Shown: positions 16,765 to 25,785 of the stretch, in pieces
How positions within the stretch are numbered: position 1 is the stretch's first letter
Layout of the letters: each line of letters starts with the position of its first letter
DNA from: DRYM01 sp964564025
GTDB taxonomy: Archaea; Thermoproteota; Thermoprotei_A; EX4484-217-1
Reading direction: 5' to 3'
DNA length: 64,000 bases
Assembly (NCBI GenBank): GCA_964564025.1
Contig: CAZLZO010000004.1
Coordinates: 8,265-72,264, forward strand
The notes under the pieces: generated by a model
What the model saw: the letters and a program-made list of their open reading frames with translations, nothing else
Told to the model about the DNA's origin: nothing
Database searches by the model: none
Translations under genes and position numbers: made by a program

Positions 16765-17628
16765 ATGGAAGGCGTTGGTTTTGAAATAGGATCTTTTCTC
16801 TTCTGGTTATTAATTTTGATAGTATTCCTATCTCCGACGCTTCAATATAAGAGTTTGAAAGCGGCTAGATTAAGGCTAATTAAGCGTATGGAACAGAAGT
16901 ACAATTTCAGAGTAATAACGATGATACATAGACAAGAAAGAATAGGTATTTTTGGAATACCAGTTTATAGATTCATAGACATTGAAGATTCTGAGGAAAT
17001 TCTTAGAGCAATAAGAACAACACCTCCAGATAAACCAATAGCGATAATACTACATACTCCAGGAGGTCTAATATTGGCTGCAACACAAATAGCATTAGCT
17101 CTTAAAAGACATCCGGCAAAGAAAATTGTTATAGTACCTCACTATGCTATGAGCGGTGGAACACTAATAGCCCTTGCCGCTGATGAAATATGGATGGATA
17201 GATGTGCGGTCTTAGGTCCCATAGATCCTCAAATAGCAACACAACGTGGAATACACTTACCAGCACCCTCAATATTAAAGGTAGTTAAAGAAAAGGGAAA
17301 AGAAGCATCAGATCAAACATTGATACTAGCTGATATCGCCGAGAAAGCGCTAAAAGAAGCTCAGGAAATTATTAAGAAGTTATTGGAAGGAAAGGTGCCT
17401 CCGGAAAAAGCTGAGCAAATAGCGAAAACATTAACTGAAGGTAAATGGACTCATGATTACCCACTAACATTTGACGAAGTAAAAGAACTAGGCCTCCCAG
17501 TAAGGGAGAATATACCTCCAGAAGTGTATAATCTAATGGACCTTTATCCGCAAGCCCATCAGCATAGGCCAGGAATAGAATATCTTCCCTACCCAAAATA
17601 TCCTACTCCAGGTATAGAACGTCGTTAA
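16765..17628 (+). CDS. Membrane-anchored ClpP/SppA-class serine protease (SDH proteinase family)
   Basis: The 287 residues begin with one membrane helix (about 10-27), followed by a ClpP-crotonase-fold domain of the serine dehydrogenase proteinase family. Key features are IAIILHTPGG (92-101), the presumed nucleophile S130 in HYAMSGGTLIALAADEIWMD, and GPIDPQ. Catalysis probably uses a Ser-Lys dyad, as in SppA. It would act at the cytoplasmic face on membrane or misfolded proteins. The start is ATG at 16765 after GTGATTAGTGT. Confidence 0.88.
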   Translation: MEGVGFEIGSFLFWLLILIVFLSPTLQYKSLKAARLRLIKRMEQKYNFRVITMIHRQERIGIFGIPVYRFIDIEDSEEILRAIRTTPPDKPIAIILHTPGGLILAATQIALALKRHPAKKIVIVPHYAMSGGTLIALAADEIWMDRCAVLGPIDPQIATQRGIHLPAPSILKVVKEKGKEASDQTLILADIAEKALKEAQEIIKKLLEGKVPPEKAEQIAKTLTEGKWTHDYPLTFDEVKELGLPVRENIPPEVYNLMDLYPQAHQHRPGIEYLPYPKYPTPGIERR

Positions 17629-17650
17629 GAACATGAAAACATGAAATAGA

Positions 17651-17929
17651 CTAGTTCGTAACACAGTAGTTTATTTTTCCACCAAACCTCTCAATTTCTT
17701 TAATCCATTCCTTAGGTATGCTTCCATTTTTAACTACAAAATACGGTTTAAGACGAGTATCTACTGCTATAGCTAAAACGCTTATTATATCTTCTATCCT
17801 AGGCTCTTCAAGTTCTGCATAAAGAAAAACTTCATCACCATCTTTTAAAATATTGATTGAGTGCTCTATTCCTGAAATTCCTCTTAACTTCGTTTCTTTT
17901 AATTCAAGCTTGTTTTTCTCTTTTAACAT
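17651..17929 (-). CDS. Hypothetical protein
   Basis: This 92-residue protein is not recognised. It begins with a charged helix (MLKEKNKLELKETK), followed by alternating strands and helices (DGDEVFLYAELEEP, IEDIISVLAIAVDTRLKPYFVVK) and a C-terminal FGGKINYC. The compact alpha/beta pattern looks like a real soluble domain. It is convergent with the protease gene and starts at ATG 17929. Confidence 0.6.
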   Translation of the reverse strand: MLKEKNKLELKETKLRGISGIEHSINILKDGDEVFLYAELEEPRIEDIISVLAIAVDTRLKPYFVVKNGSIPKEWIKEIERFGGKINYCVTN

Positions 17930-18138
17930 TTCTAGACCCCGCTACTACCCTACCATATGTTATACCACCGTTTAAGAATATGCACAACATTTTCCCAGAT
18001 TTTCATGTGAAATTTGGAAAATCTGTGATGCTTTATTTGGGATACTAAACTCTAGTAGAACATAACATAATAGAGGAGAGATATTTTAAAACGTATGTTT
18101 AAATATTGGAACATTAATTTTTACGAGAGGGGCTCACT

Positions 18139-18933
18139 ATGGAGGATTTCAGGTATAAAGTTGTACTGTCGGATCTTGACGGTGTAGTGTGGAGAGGAGA
18201 TAAGGTTCTATGGGAAAATGTAAGTGCATTGAAGTTTCTCATGGAAAAATTTAATGTAAAAATCTACTTTACTACGAATAATTCTACGAAAACTAGAGCG
18301 AATTATCTTAAAAAATTACTGAGCATAGGGATAAAGACTACGATAGATAATATAATTACCAGTGCCTCGTTAACAGCTGAAATTATTAGAAGAAATTATG
18401 GTAAAGTTAAAGTCTACGTCATAGGTGAAGAAGGCTTACGGACAGAGCTTCTTTTAAAAGGTATAAGCATTGTGAAACGTAGGAAACCCGATATGGTTGT
18501 TGTAGGATTAGATAGGAGAATAACGTATAGTAAGTTAGCGAAAGCACTAGATTTCATACTTGAAGGTGCTTTATTCATAGCTACAAACATTGACGCTACT
18601 CTTCCTATTGGAGATAAAGTTATCCCTGGTGCCGGAGCTATCGTAGCGGCCTTAAGTGAAGCTTTAGGTAGAAAACCAGACATGGTCATAGGCAAACCAG
18701 AGCCTTGGATGTATTTAGAAGTCTTAAAAAGAGCTGGTGTAAAGAAAAGTGATGTACTAGTTATAGGGGATAGACTAGATACGGATATTAAAGGGGCTAT
18801 GAAACTAGGTATGGATTCGCTGCTTATTTTAACTGGAGTTACTTCAAGGAATGATTTGGAAAAGTCCTCTATTAAACCAACGTATGTTTCAAGTTCTTTA
18901 AAAGAGTTTATTTTAAAGCAAAAATTTAACTAA
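18139..18933 (+). CDS. HAD-superfamily IIA phosphatase (NagD / 4-nitrophenylphosphatase-like)
   Basis: The 264-residue protein has motif I LSDLDGVVWRG, motif II FTTNNSTKTR, the conserved GKPEPWMY segment and motif IV VIGDRLDTDIKGA, the signature of subclass IIA with a C2 cap. Relatives hydrolyse phosphoglycolate, glycerol phosphate or nucleotides; the substrate is unknown here. It starts with ATG after a GAGAGGGG Shine-Dalgarno element. It ends 25 bases before an assembly gap. Confidence 0.88.
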   Translation: MEDFRYKVVLSDLDGVVWRGDKVLWENVSALKFLMEKFNVKIYFTTNNSTKTRANYLKKLLSIGIKTTIDNIITSASLTAEIIRRNYGKVKVYVIGEEGLRTELLLKGISIVKRRKPDMVVVGLDRRITYSKLAKALDFILEGALFIATNIDATLPIGDKVIPGAGAIVAALSEALGRKPDMVIGKPEPWMYLEVLKRAGVKKSDVLVIGDRLDTDIKGAMKLGMDSLLILTGVTSRNDLEKSSIKPTYVSSSLKEFILKQKFN

Positions 18934-18958
18934 TTATTGAAAATATCCTTTGCGCATT

Positions 18959-19058
18959 NNNNNNNNNNNNNNNNNNNNNNNNNNNNNNNNNNNNNNNNNN
19001 NNNNNNNNNNNNNNNNNNNNNNNNNNNNNNNNNNNNNNNNNNNNNNNNNNNNNNNNNN
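18959..19058. other. Assembly gap (100 N)
   Basis: A run of exactly 100 N joins two contigs, so its true length is unknown. The left contig ends in CATT and the right one begins with CATT, a 4-base identity too short to prove overlap. Linkage of the genes on either side depends on the scaffolding. Confidence 0.98.
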
Positions 19059-19141
19059 CATTGTTAAGCTTACAGTTTATCTATAAGAAACTTTAAATAA
19101 TATATCTGCTACTTAACCAATTTCATGGGGTTTTCGAAGAA

Positions 19142-20476
19142 ATGAGCGAGTTCTACAGTGTTCTAAAACAATACCTAAGTGAAGAAGTTATAAAAGTTAT
19201 TGATTTGACGCTTAAACATAACAGGTGGAGAAAAAGAGAATGCCTAAACATGATACCTTCAGAAAACGTTATGTCGCCTTTAGCGGACATGGTTTATCTC
19301 ACAGACATGGGTCACCGATATGCTGAAGGGCTTCCTAGGAAAAGGTATTATCAAGGATTAATATATGTTGATGAGATGGAGCTTTACGTACAAGAATTAA
19401 TGTCAAAACTTTTTAAAGTAAAGTATGTTGATGTAAGGCCTATTTCAGGGACTATAGCGAATCTTTCAGCATACTATGCCATGGCGAAATACGGTGATAA
19501 AGCGGTTGTCGTACCTGTTCAAGCAGGAGCCCACGTAAGTCATACGAAATTTGGAGGATTAGGAGCACTAGGTATTCAACAAATAGAAATGCCATTTAAT
19601 CTAGAGGAAATGAACATAGATGTAGATAAGGCAGCGAAGTTAATAAGGGAGGTAAAGCCAAGATTTGTAACTTTTGGAGGATCAGTGTTTCTATTCCCAC
19701 ATCCAGTTAAGGAGCTAAGTGAGGTAGCACATGAAGTAGGAGCATACGTTCTTTATGATGCAGCACACGTCTTAGGATTAATAGCCGGAGGACAATTCCA
19801 AGACCCAATAAGGGAAGGAGCAGACATAGTGACATCATCAACGCATAAAACATTTCCTGGACCTCAGGGTGGAGTTATTTTAACGAATAACGAAGAATTA
19901 TTCAAGAAAGTAAGAAAAATTGTTTTCCCAATATTTGTGTCAAACCATCACTTACATAGGCTGCCAGCAACAGCAATAGTTGCTTTAGAAATGTTACATT
20001 TCGGAAAGGCCTATGCAGAACAAGTAATCAGAAATGCTAAAGCATTAGCTGAGGCATTAGCAGCAGAAGGATTTAAAGTGTTAGGAGAGAAACATGGCTA
20101 TACGAAAAGCCATCAAGTATTAGTTGATGTAAGAGCTTTAGGAGGCGGAGCCAAATCAGCAAAGCTTCTAGAGAACGCAAACATAATAGTAAACAAGAAC
20201 TTACTACCATATGATACACCAGATATGATAAAAGATCCAAGTGGTTTAAGATTAGGTGTTCAGGAGCTAACAAGATGGGGTATGAAGGAAGACGATATGA
20301 GGGAAATAGCAAGGTTCTTCAGAAGAGTACTTATAGACAAGGAAGACCCATCTAAGGTGAGAAGAGACATAGTAGAGTTTAGGAAAAACTACATGAAAAT
20401 ACACTATACTTTCGATGTACCAGTAGATGAGATAATGGAGAAACTAGGCTTCAAAGCCCTTCCACTCTTAGAGTAA
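19142..20476 (+). CDS. glyA: Serine hydroxymethyltransferase
   Basis: This PLP enzyme interconverts serine and glycine and charges the one-carbon pool (folate or methanopterin type). The 444 residues have the PLP lysine K236 in TSSTHKTFPGPQGG, the LYDAAHVLGL Asp motif, and an N-terminal NMIPSENV segment. Length fits the archaeal SHMT form. Its start is ATG at 19142 with a TTTAAATAATATAT region about 40-50 bases upstream. A T-rich tract (20505-20512) after the stop may terminate transcription. Confidence 0.96.
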   Translation: MSEFYSVLKQYLSEEVIKVIDLTLKHNRWRKRECLNMIPSENVMSPLADMVYLTDMGHRYAEGLPRKRYYQGLIYVDEMELYVQELMSKLFKVKYVDVRPISGTIANLSAYYAMAKYGDKAVVVPVQAGAHVSHTKFGGLGALGIQQIEMPFNLEEMNIDVDKAAKLIREVKPRFVTFGGSVFLFPHPVKELSEVAHEVGAYVLYDAAHVLGLIAGGQFQDPIREGADIVTSSTHKTFPGPQGGVILTNNEELFKKVRKIVFPIFVSNHHLHRLPATAIVALEMLHFGKAYAEQVIRNAKALAEALAAEGFKVLGEKHGYTKSHQVLVDVRALGGGAKSAKLLENANIIVNKNLLPYDTPDMIKDPSGLRLGVQELTRWGMKEDDMREIARFFRRVLIDKEDPSKVRRDIVEFRKNYMKIHYTFDVPVDEIMEKLGFKALPLLE

Positions 20477-20504
20477 AGCTCAAGAACTCTTCTTTAAACT
20501 ACCC

Positions 20505-20512
20505 ATTTTTTT
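20505..20512 (+). terminator. Oligo-T terminator candidate after glyA
   Basis: A run of seven T (within CCCATTTTTTTCC) lies about 30 bases after the glyA stop codon. Archaeal RNA polymerase can terminate at such tracts without a hairpin. Confidence 0.35.
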
Positions 20513-20717
20513 CCTCAAAACTAAACCTTAGTTCTATATTAACTACTAAAACAATTTCCTCGAGAATGATGGCCAATGGTTTTTTATTACAAATAAAGGC
20601 CTAAAGCACCGTAAAATATAGCGTTAGGACATTATTCCTTAAAAGCCCGAAAATGGCGAACTGTTTTACAGAAACTATAATTACGAAGCATCCATATTTA
20701 GGAGTGGAACCATAGAA

Positions 20718-20897
20718 ATGAAAGCATCAATATACTTAATCAAAGTAGAATATGAAGACCCTAAAGGAATAACACACTTTAAGGAACATAATGAAGCCAT
20801 AAGGAGATTTAGACTAGATAAACGTATGGCATTAGCATATCTAATGGTGTTAATGGAAATTAAACAACTCATTAACTTATATAAATACGCTCATTAA
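20718..20897 (+). CDS. Small hypothetical protein (59 aa)
   Basis: A short open frame starts with ATG at 20718 and ends with TAA at 20895-20897. An AGGAGTGG element lies about 10 bases upstream. The protein begins MKASIYLIKVEYEDPKGITH and ends in a helix (LAYLMVLMEIKQLINLYKYAH) with amphipathic character. No family is recognised. Support is the ribosome-binding site, sensible composition and absence of any other gene here. Confidence 0.5.
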   Translation: MKASIYLIKVEYEDPKGITHFKEHNEAIRRFRLDKRMALAYLMVLMEIKQLINLYKYAH

Positions 20898-20956
20898 CCA
20901 TAAACAATATTTCCACCCTTCTAGTTTACACATTATTCAGTGAGAGGCGGACGCTT

Positions 20957-22318
20957 TTGCCGTGGAGTATGCTAGAATTCTTAAGGAAAAACCCAGAAGT
21001 AATTAAGGAATCCTTAAGGAAAAGAGGCTTAGATGAAACAATAGTTAACGAAGCTGTAAGATTGGATGCGGAATGGAGGAGGCAGTATGCTAAAGTTAAT
21101 GAATTAAGACATAAACATAATATACTCTCTAGATCCATAGCTAAACTTAAAGGGGAAGAGAGAAAAAAGGCAATAAAACAAGCAAAAGAACTTTTAAAAA
21201 TTATTGAGAATGAGGAAAGAAAATTAAAGGAGCTCGAAACTAGGAGAGAAAAGATCTTACTTTCACTACCAAACATAGTTCATGAAACAGTACCTGAAGG
21301 TTTAACTGAAGAAGAAAATGTTCCAATAAGATTCTGGGGTAAACCCAAAGTATATGTTGGCTTCTTAGAGCAGTTTAAGGAGCAAACACGAGGATTCGAT
21401 GTGGAATACGAAGTTATTAATTGGAAACCTAAAGGACACGCCGATATGCTGACATTTCTCGGATTAGGAGATACTGAGAAGGCAGGAGTAGTAGCAGGCA
21501 GTAGATTCTTCTACTTATTTGATGATCTCGTATGGTTAGACTTAGCATTACTCCTATACGCAATAGATTATCTTACGAAAAAAGGTTTTACACTTGTACT
21601 TCCACCTTACATGCTACGTGAAAAATACTATTTAGGTGTTACAACACTTGAAGACTTCAGGGATTCAATATATAAGATTGAAGGTGAAGATCTTTATCTT
21701 ATTGCAACATCAGAGCATCCCATAGCAGCTCTTCACACTAATGAAACAATACCAGAGGATAAACTTCCACTACTTTATGCTGGAATAAGCCCATGCTTCA
21801 GAAAGGAAGCAGGAGCTCATGGAAAAGACACTAAAGGAATATTTAGAGTTCACCAATTTCACAAAGTTGAACAGTTCGTTTTCAGTAAACCTGAAGAATC
21901 ATGGGAGTGGCATGAGAGATTAATTAGAAATGCTGAGGAACTATGGCAAGGATTAGGTATACCATATAGAATAGTTAACATTGTGGCTGGAGATTTAGGA
22001 GCTGTTGCAGCTAAAAAATATGATTTGGAAGCTTGGATGCCGGCTCAGGGTAAATATAGGGAAATGGTTTCATGTAGCAATTGCACTGACTGGCAAAGTT
22101 ACAGACTTAACATAAAGTTTCTGAAAAAGAAAGGCATGATTAGAGACTATGTGCACACATTAAACTCAACAGCTATAGCTTCAACAAGAGCAATAACGGC
22201 TATTCTCGAGAACTATCAAGAAGAAGATGGAACCGTTGTCATACCTAAAGTTCTAAGACCCTATCTTGAAATGTTTCCGAAGGCACCCAAGGAATACATA
22301 GCTCCTAAGAAAAGCTAA
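20957..22318 (+). CDS. serS: Seryl-tRNA synthetase (common class)
   Basis: The enzyme charges tRNA-Ser. The 453 residues have the N-terminal long coiled-coil arm (about 30-100), class II motif 2 around FRKEAGAHGKDTKGIFRVHQF, and motif 3 with STAIASTRAITAILENYQ. This is the bacterial/eukaryal-like SerRS, not the rare methanogen type. TTG at 20957 has a well-placed GAGGCGG upstream. ATG at 20969 would give MLEFLRKNPEVI, closer to the usual N-terminus, so the true start is uncertain by four codons. Confidence 0.96.
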   Translation: MPWSMLEFLRKNPEVIKESLRKRGLDETIVNEAVRLDAEWRRQYAKVNELRHKHNILSRSIAKLKGEERKKAIKQAKELLKIIENEERKLKELETRREKILLSLPNIVHETVPEGLTEEENVPIRFWGKPKVYVGFLEQFKEQTRGFDVEYEVINWKPKGHADMLTFLGLGDTEKAGVVAGSRFFYLFDDLVWLDLALLLYAIDYLTKKGFTLVLPPYMLREKYYLGVTTLEDFRDSIYKIEGEDLYLIATSEHPIAALHTNETIPEDKLPLLYAGISPCFRKEAGAHGKDTKGIFRVHQFHKVEQFVFSKPEESWEWHERLIRNAEELWQGLGIPYRIVNIVAGDLGAVAAKKYDLEAWMPAQGKYREMVSCSNCTDWQSYRLNIKFLKKKGMIRDYVHTLNSTAIASTRAITAILENYQEEDGTVVIPKVLRPYLEMFPKAPKEYIAPKKS

Positions 22319-23169
22319 ACGAAAGTTCCAAAGAGAAAAGCCATTAGTCCCAAAAACATCCACAGCAGAATATGTCTTTTAGCTTTTAAAGCCTCATATT
22401 TACTGGGATTTTTAATTAATTTAACAGAGGAGTAAATGAAGCCTATATCAGCTATTAAAATCAATGCCAAATAAGCATATCCCATGTAGCCTGAAATAAA
22501 AGGTAAAGGACTTAACATTATTGCTAGAAGAAATAATGTAAAAGCGACTTTAGACGCAACCTTACCTCCAAAACGTACTGCAACAGTCATAATGCCTTTT
22601 ACGCGGTCACCTTCAATATCAACTATACCCTTAATTACTTCACGAGCAGTATTAGATAAAAACACCATTAAAAAGAAAATTAGAATAAAGGACTCTATTT
22701 TACCTATTATTGCAGCTCCAAAAATGAAAGGCATTGCGACGCAGAAACTTACCATAAAGTTTCCTAAGAGACCTGTCCTCTTAAATAAGGCATTATAAAG
22801 TGATGAAACAGTAAAGGAAATAACTGCTATTATAAAACATAGTATATTAATCATGGAAGAAAAAAGTATTCCCAAGACGGAAAGAAGAAGCGCATATGCT
22901 ACCGCTTCTCTAGGACTTATTAAGCCACTAGGTATAGGCCTATAGGGAGCATTTATAGCATCTATTTCTCTATCAAAGTAATCATTTAAAACCATAGATG
23001 AAGCTGTAAGTAAGGATCCTGTAAGAAACCCTAACATTAAATGCCATACATTAACTTTATCAAAGATTCCTTGAGAAGCTATGAAGTATCCTACAATAAC
23101 AGCAAATCCCATCATTAACGAGTTTATCGGTCTTGTAATTAATAGTATTGCTTTAAGCTTTCTATTCAT
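22315..23169 (-). CDS. UbiA-family prenyltransferase, probable digeranylgeranylglyceryl phosphate synthase
   Basis: The 284-residue membrane enzyme has about eight hydrophobic helices and both Asp-rich motifs: NDYFDREID (62-70) and DIEGDRVKG. In archaea this type adds the second geranylgeranyl chain to make the ether lipid core, a function inferred from family and not proved here. It overlaps the end of convergent serS by 4 bases and the stop of upstream hel308 by 8 bases, so it is translated as part of the hel308 transcript. Confidence 0.87.
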   Translation of the reverse strand: MNRKLKAILLITRPINSLMMGFAVIVGYFIASQGIFDKVNVWHLMLGFLTGSLLTASSMVLNDYFDREIDAINAPYRPIPSGLISPREAVAYALLLSVLGILFSSMINILCFIIAVISFTVSSLYNALFKRTGLLGNFMVSFCVAMPFIFGAAIIGKIESFILIFFLMVFLSNTAREVIKGIVDIEGDRVKGIMTVAVRFGGKVASKVAFTLFLLAIMLSPLPFISGYMGYAYLALILIADIGFIYSSVKLIKNPSKYEALKAKRHILLWMFLGLMAFLFGTFV

Positions 23170-25300
23170 TCCCTCTAACCTGCTCTAATATTTTCTTAGC
23201 AACTTCATACCCTATCCCTCTTATTTTAATTAAGTCTTCGATCTTAGCTTTTCTGAGATCCGAAATTGATTTAAATCCTTCTTCATAGAGCGCCCTTGCC
23301 CTAACCCTACCTACTTCTCTTAAAGAGACAAGATCTAAAAGTTCTTCTTTGACACCATATTTTACTCTTTTTCTCAAATCCTTTATTTTTAAAGCTAACC
23401 TACGCTCTATGGGCAATATCTTCGCTAATTCTCCTAAAGAGTAGAGAAGCCACTCAGCCGTTTCAACAAGTCCATAAATGTCTCCCGGACCTACACCATA
23501 CTTCTCTACAATTTTTTCTTCAGAAATCTCATTAATCCAATCTCTAAACAACATGGTTGCTTTTGCAGAACACATCATATCATATTCGTCGATGAAGCTA
23601 AAGTCGTAAGGGCTTATAGGTAATTTCTCTAAAATTTCTAAGAGAAAATATTCAATAACTCCTCTCTCAGGTCTACGAACACTTAGTTTAGGCATGTCAG
23701 GGACTAGGTTTATTATGAAAAGTATTTCCTCATTCGTAACCATATGTGGCTTAGTTTTCTCCAAGAAATCTCTGAAAACAAGTGCGGTAAGAGGATCTAT
23801 GTAGAGCTCCGAAACTCTTTTACCAAATTTTGTTATTTCTAAGTATGGTCTTTCTTTAAGTATGAACCCCTCTATAAATAGGAAATCCACCATTTTCCTT
23901 ATTCTTTGTTCCAAATAGTTGGTATTGCCACCATATTGAGTATAGTAAAGTGTTTCCTTCAATATATCTATAAGTTGGGTTGTGGTTATTCTTTCTTCAG
24001 AGGCTATTAATGAAAGAACTAAATTTCTTAAAGCAGCATCATTCACTAACTTCGAGAATAAGGATTCAGGCTTAGCTTCAATGTACATTACCCATAAGGT
24101 TCTCTTCTCATACTCTGACTTAGCTATGAGTACTGCTTCTCCATACTTGTCAAAACCTGGTCTTCCAGCTCTTCCAGACATTTGCTTGTATTCCATAGTC
24201 TTTATGGGCATGCTTCCTCTACCTAGCTCATACCTTCTATAAGAATGTATTATGACTCTTCTTGCAGGAAGATTTACACCTGCGGCTAAAGTGGGTGTGG
24301 CGACAATGGCTTTTAAAACTCCTTCTCTAAAATATTTTTCAATAAGTTTTCTTTGAGTATAAGTAAGTCCTGCATGATGATATATTACTCCATTAGCCGC
24401 TAAATTAATTAGCTTCTCATTTAAACCTCTAACTTCGCTTGATCTTTCAAGTTCATCTAAAAGCTTACTTAGTCTTTCGTTAAGCAAAAAATCTAACTTT
24501 CTCCCTAACGAAGCCGCTATTTTTGAAGCTATTTTCTCAGCCATGCTTCTTGAACTAGTAAATACTAGAGCCTGACCTCCATGTTGTATGGTGTCGTAGA
24601 CTAAGTCTATAACTGGAATATTTTTAAATCTCTTAACGGTAACGGTTGTTCCATCATTGAAAAATATTTTACCGTTTAAGTATATTCCTTCCTTCAATGG
24701 AACAGGCCTCCATGAACTAGTGACATATTCTGCTTTAAGCCACTTAGCTATTTCACTAATGTTCGACACTGTAGCACTTAACGCAACTATTTGCACATCA
24801 CTTTTCGAACTCAAAATTCTAGCTATAACGCTCTCTATCACCGGCCCCCGTTTTGAATCATCTATGTAATGTATTTCATCTATAATCACCAGGTTAACAT
24901 CACTTAACCAGCTAGGCCTATGACGAAGTAGGGAATCGAATTTTTCGTTAGTTGTCACAATAACATCGTATTCTTTAAGATATTCATCTTGAGAATCATA
25001 ATCCCCTGTTGTAAGAGCGACATGCAAACCATATTTTTCAAACAGCAGAAATTCAGCATACTTTTCAGAAGCTATGGCTTTTAAAGGAACCATATAAATA
25101 GCTTTTCCAAGTTCTCCGCGGTAATACTTTGATAAAATGGTTAACTCTGCAACTAAGGTCTTTCCTGAAGCAGTATGGGAGGCTAACACTAGGTTCTTTC
25201 CTTCAAGAACACCCTTCCTAAGTGCTTCTTCTTGAGGTGGATATAGCTTCTCTATACCCTTATCCTTAAGGAATTTCTTAAGAATTTCTGGAAGCTCCAT
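23162..25300 (-). CDS. hel308: ATP-dependent DNA helicase Hel308
   Basis: Hel308 is a 3'-5' superfamily 2 helicase acting at stalled replication forks. The 712 residues show Walker A ASHTASGKT (40-48), DEIHYID, ALSATVSN, the QMSGRAGRPG motif VI, the ratchet domain and a C-terminal helix-hairpin-helix (IRGIGYEVAKKIL). Length is standard. ATG at 25300 follows the small heat-shock-like gene by 18 bases on the same strand. Confidence 0.96.
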   Translation of the reverse strand: MELPEILKKFLKDKGIEKLYPPQEEALRKGVLEGKNLVLASHTASGKTLVAELTILSKYYRGELGKAIYMVPLKAIASEKYAEFLLFEKYGLHVALTTGDYDSQDEYLKEYDVIVTTNEKFDSLLRHRPSWLSDVNLVIIDEIHYIDDSKRGPVIESVIARILSSKSDVQIVALSATVSNISEIAKWLKAEYVTSSWRPVPLKEGIYLNGKIFFNDGTTVTVKRFKNIPVIDLVYDTIQHGGQALVFTSSRSMAEKIASKIAASLGRKLDFLLNERLSKLLDELERSSEVRGLNEKLINLAANGVIYHHAGLTYTQRKLIEKYFREGVLKAIVATPTLAAGVNLPARRVIIHSYRRYELGRGSMPIKTMEYKQMSGRAGRPGFDKYGEAVLIAKSEYEKRTLWVMYIEAKPESLFSKLVNDAALRNLVLSLIASEERITTTQLIDILKETLYYTQYGGNTNYLEQRIRKMVDFLFIEGFILKERPYLEITKFGKRVSELYIDPLTALVFRDFLEKTKPHMVTNEEILFIINLVPDMPKLSVRRPERGVIEYFLLEILEKLPISPYDFSFIDEYDMMCSAKATMLFRDWINEISEEKIVEKYGVGPGDIYGLVETAEWLLYSLGELAKILPIERRLALKIKDLRKRVKYGVKEELLDLVSLREVGRVRARALYEEGFKSISDLRKAKIEDLIKIRGIGYEVAKKILEQVRGNE

Positions 25301-25318
25301 TACCCTTACTGCCCGTTA

Positions 25319-25696
25319 CTATTTCTTCCTTTTTAAAATTACCGTAAGCACACCGTTTTTAAGAGTTACTTCATCTAACTCGAATTCTTCATTTAAAGGT
25401 ATTTCGTGGTAATATCTAATGCAATCCCTTATGGCCGAAATGGAAAGCACTTTACTTTTAATATAAACGTTTACCTCTCCTGAATTTGAAATCCCTTGCA
25501 AATCAAAAACTACCATAACCTTATCTCTTAAATCATGAAATTCTACTTTATCTTGAAACTCATATATTTCTATGTCGTATAAGGAACCTTTAACTGCTTC
25601 ATTTAAGATGTTTTCTAGAAACCTAACTAACATCATGAAGTCGTATAGGAAGTGTTCAAAGAAGCTTTTGATTTCTCTATCATTTTCCTCATACAT
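25319..25696 (-). CDS. HSP20/alpha-crystallin-fold protein
   Basis: The 125 residues have a helical N-terminus (FEHFLYDFMMLVRFLENIL) and a beta-sandwich of HSP20 type: MVVFDLQGIS, KVLSISA, an extended YHEIPLNEEFELDEV loop and the consensus end LKNGVLTVILKRKK. The short N-terminus and lack of an IXI tail suggest a divergent small heat-shock protein or a related CS-fold protein. It is the first gene in the hel308-ubiA unit. Confidence 0.75.
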   Translation of the reverse strand: MYEENDREIKSFFEHFLYDFMMLVRFLENILNEAVKGSLYDIEIYEFQDKVEFHDLRDKVMVVFDLQGISNSGEVNVYIKSKVLSISAIRDCIRYYHEIPLNEEFELDEVTLKNGVLTVILKRKK

Positions 25697-25785
25697 AGGT
25701 TACTTTACACATCCAGATACTTTATTACTTTAATTCCCCTAACACTAATTGAAGCTTAGAAAATAAAAGGTATTATTTCGTCTAA

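Noticed and set aside
17857..18048. Plus-strand 63-residue frame
   Set aside because: It overlaps the better supported 92-residue minus-strand gene, has no ribosome-binding site and runs into low-complexity intergenic sequence.
18934..19141. Gene in the gap before glyA
   Set aside because: Half of this stretch is N; the remaining bases hold only an AT-rich promoter-like sequence.
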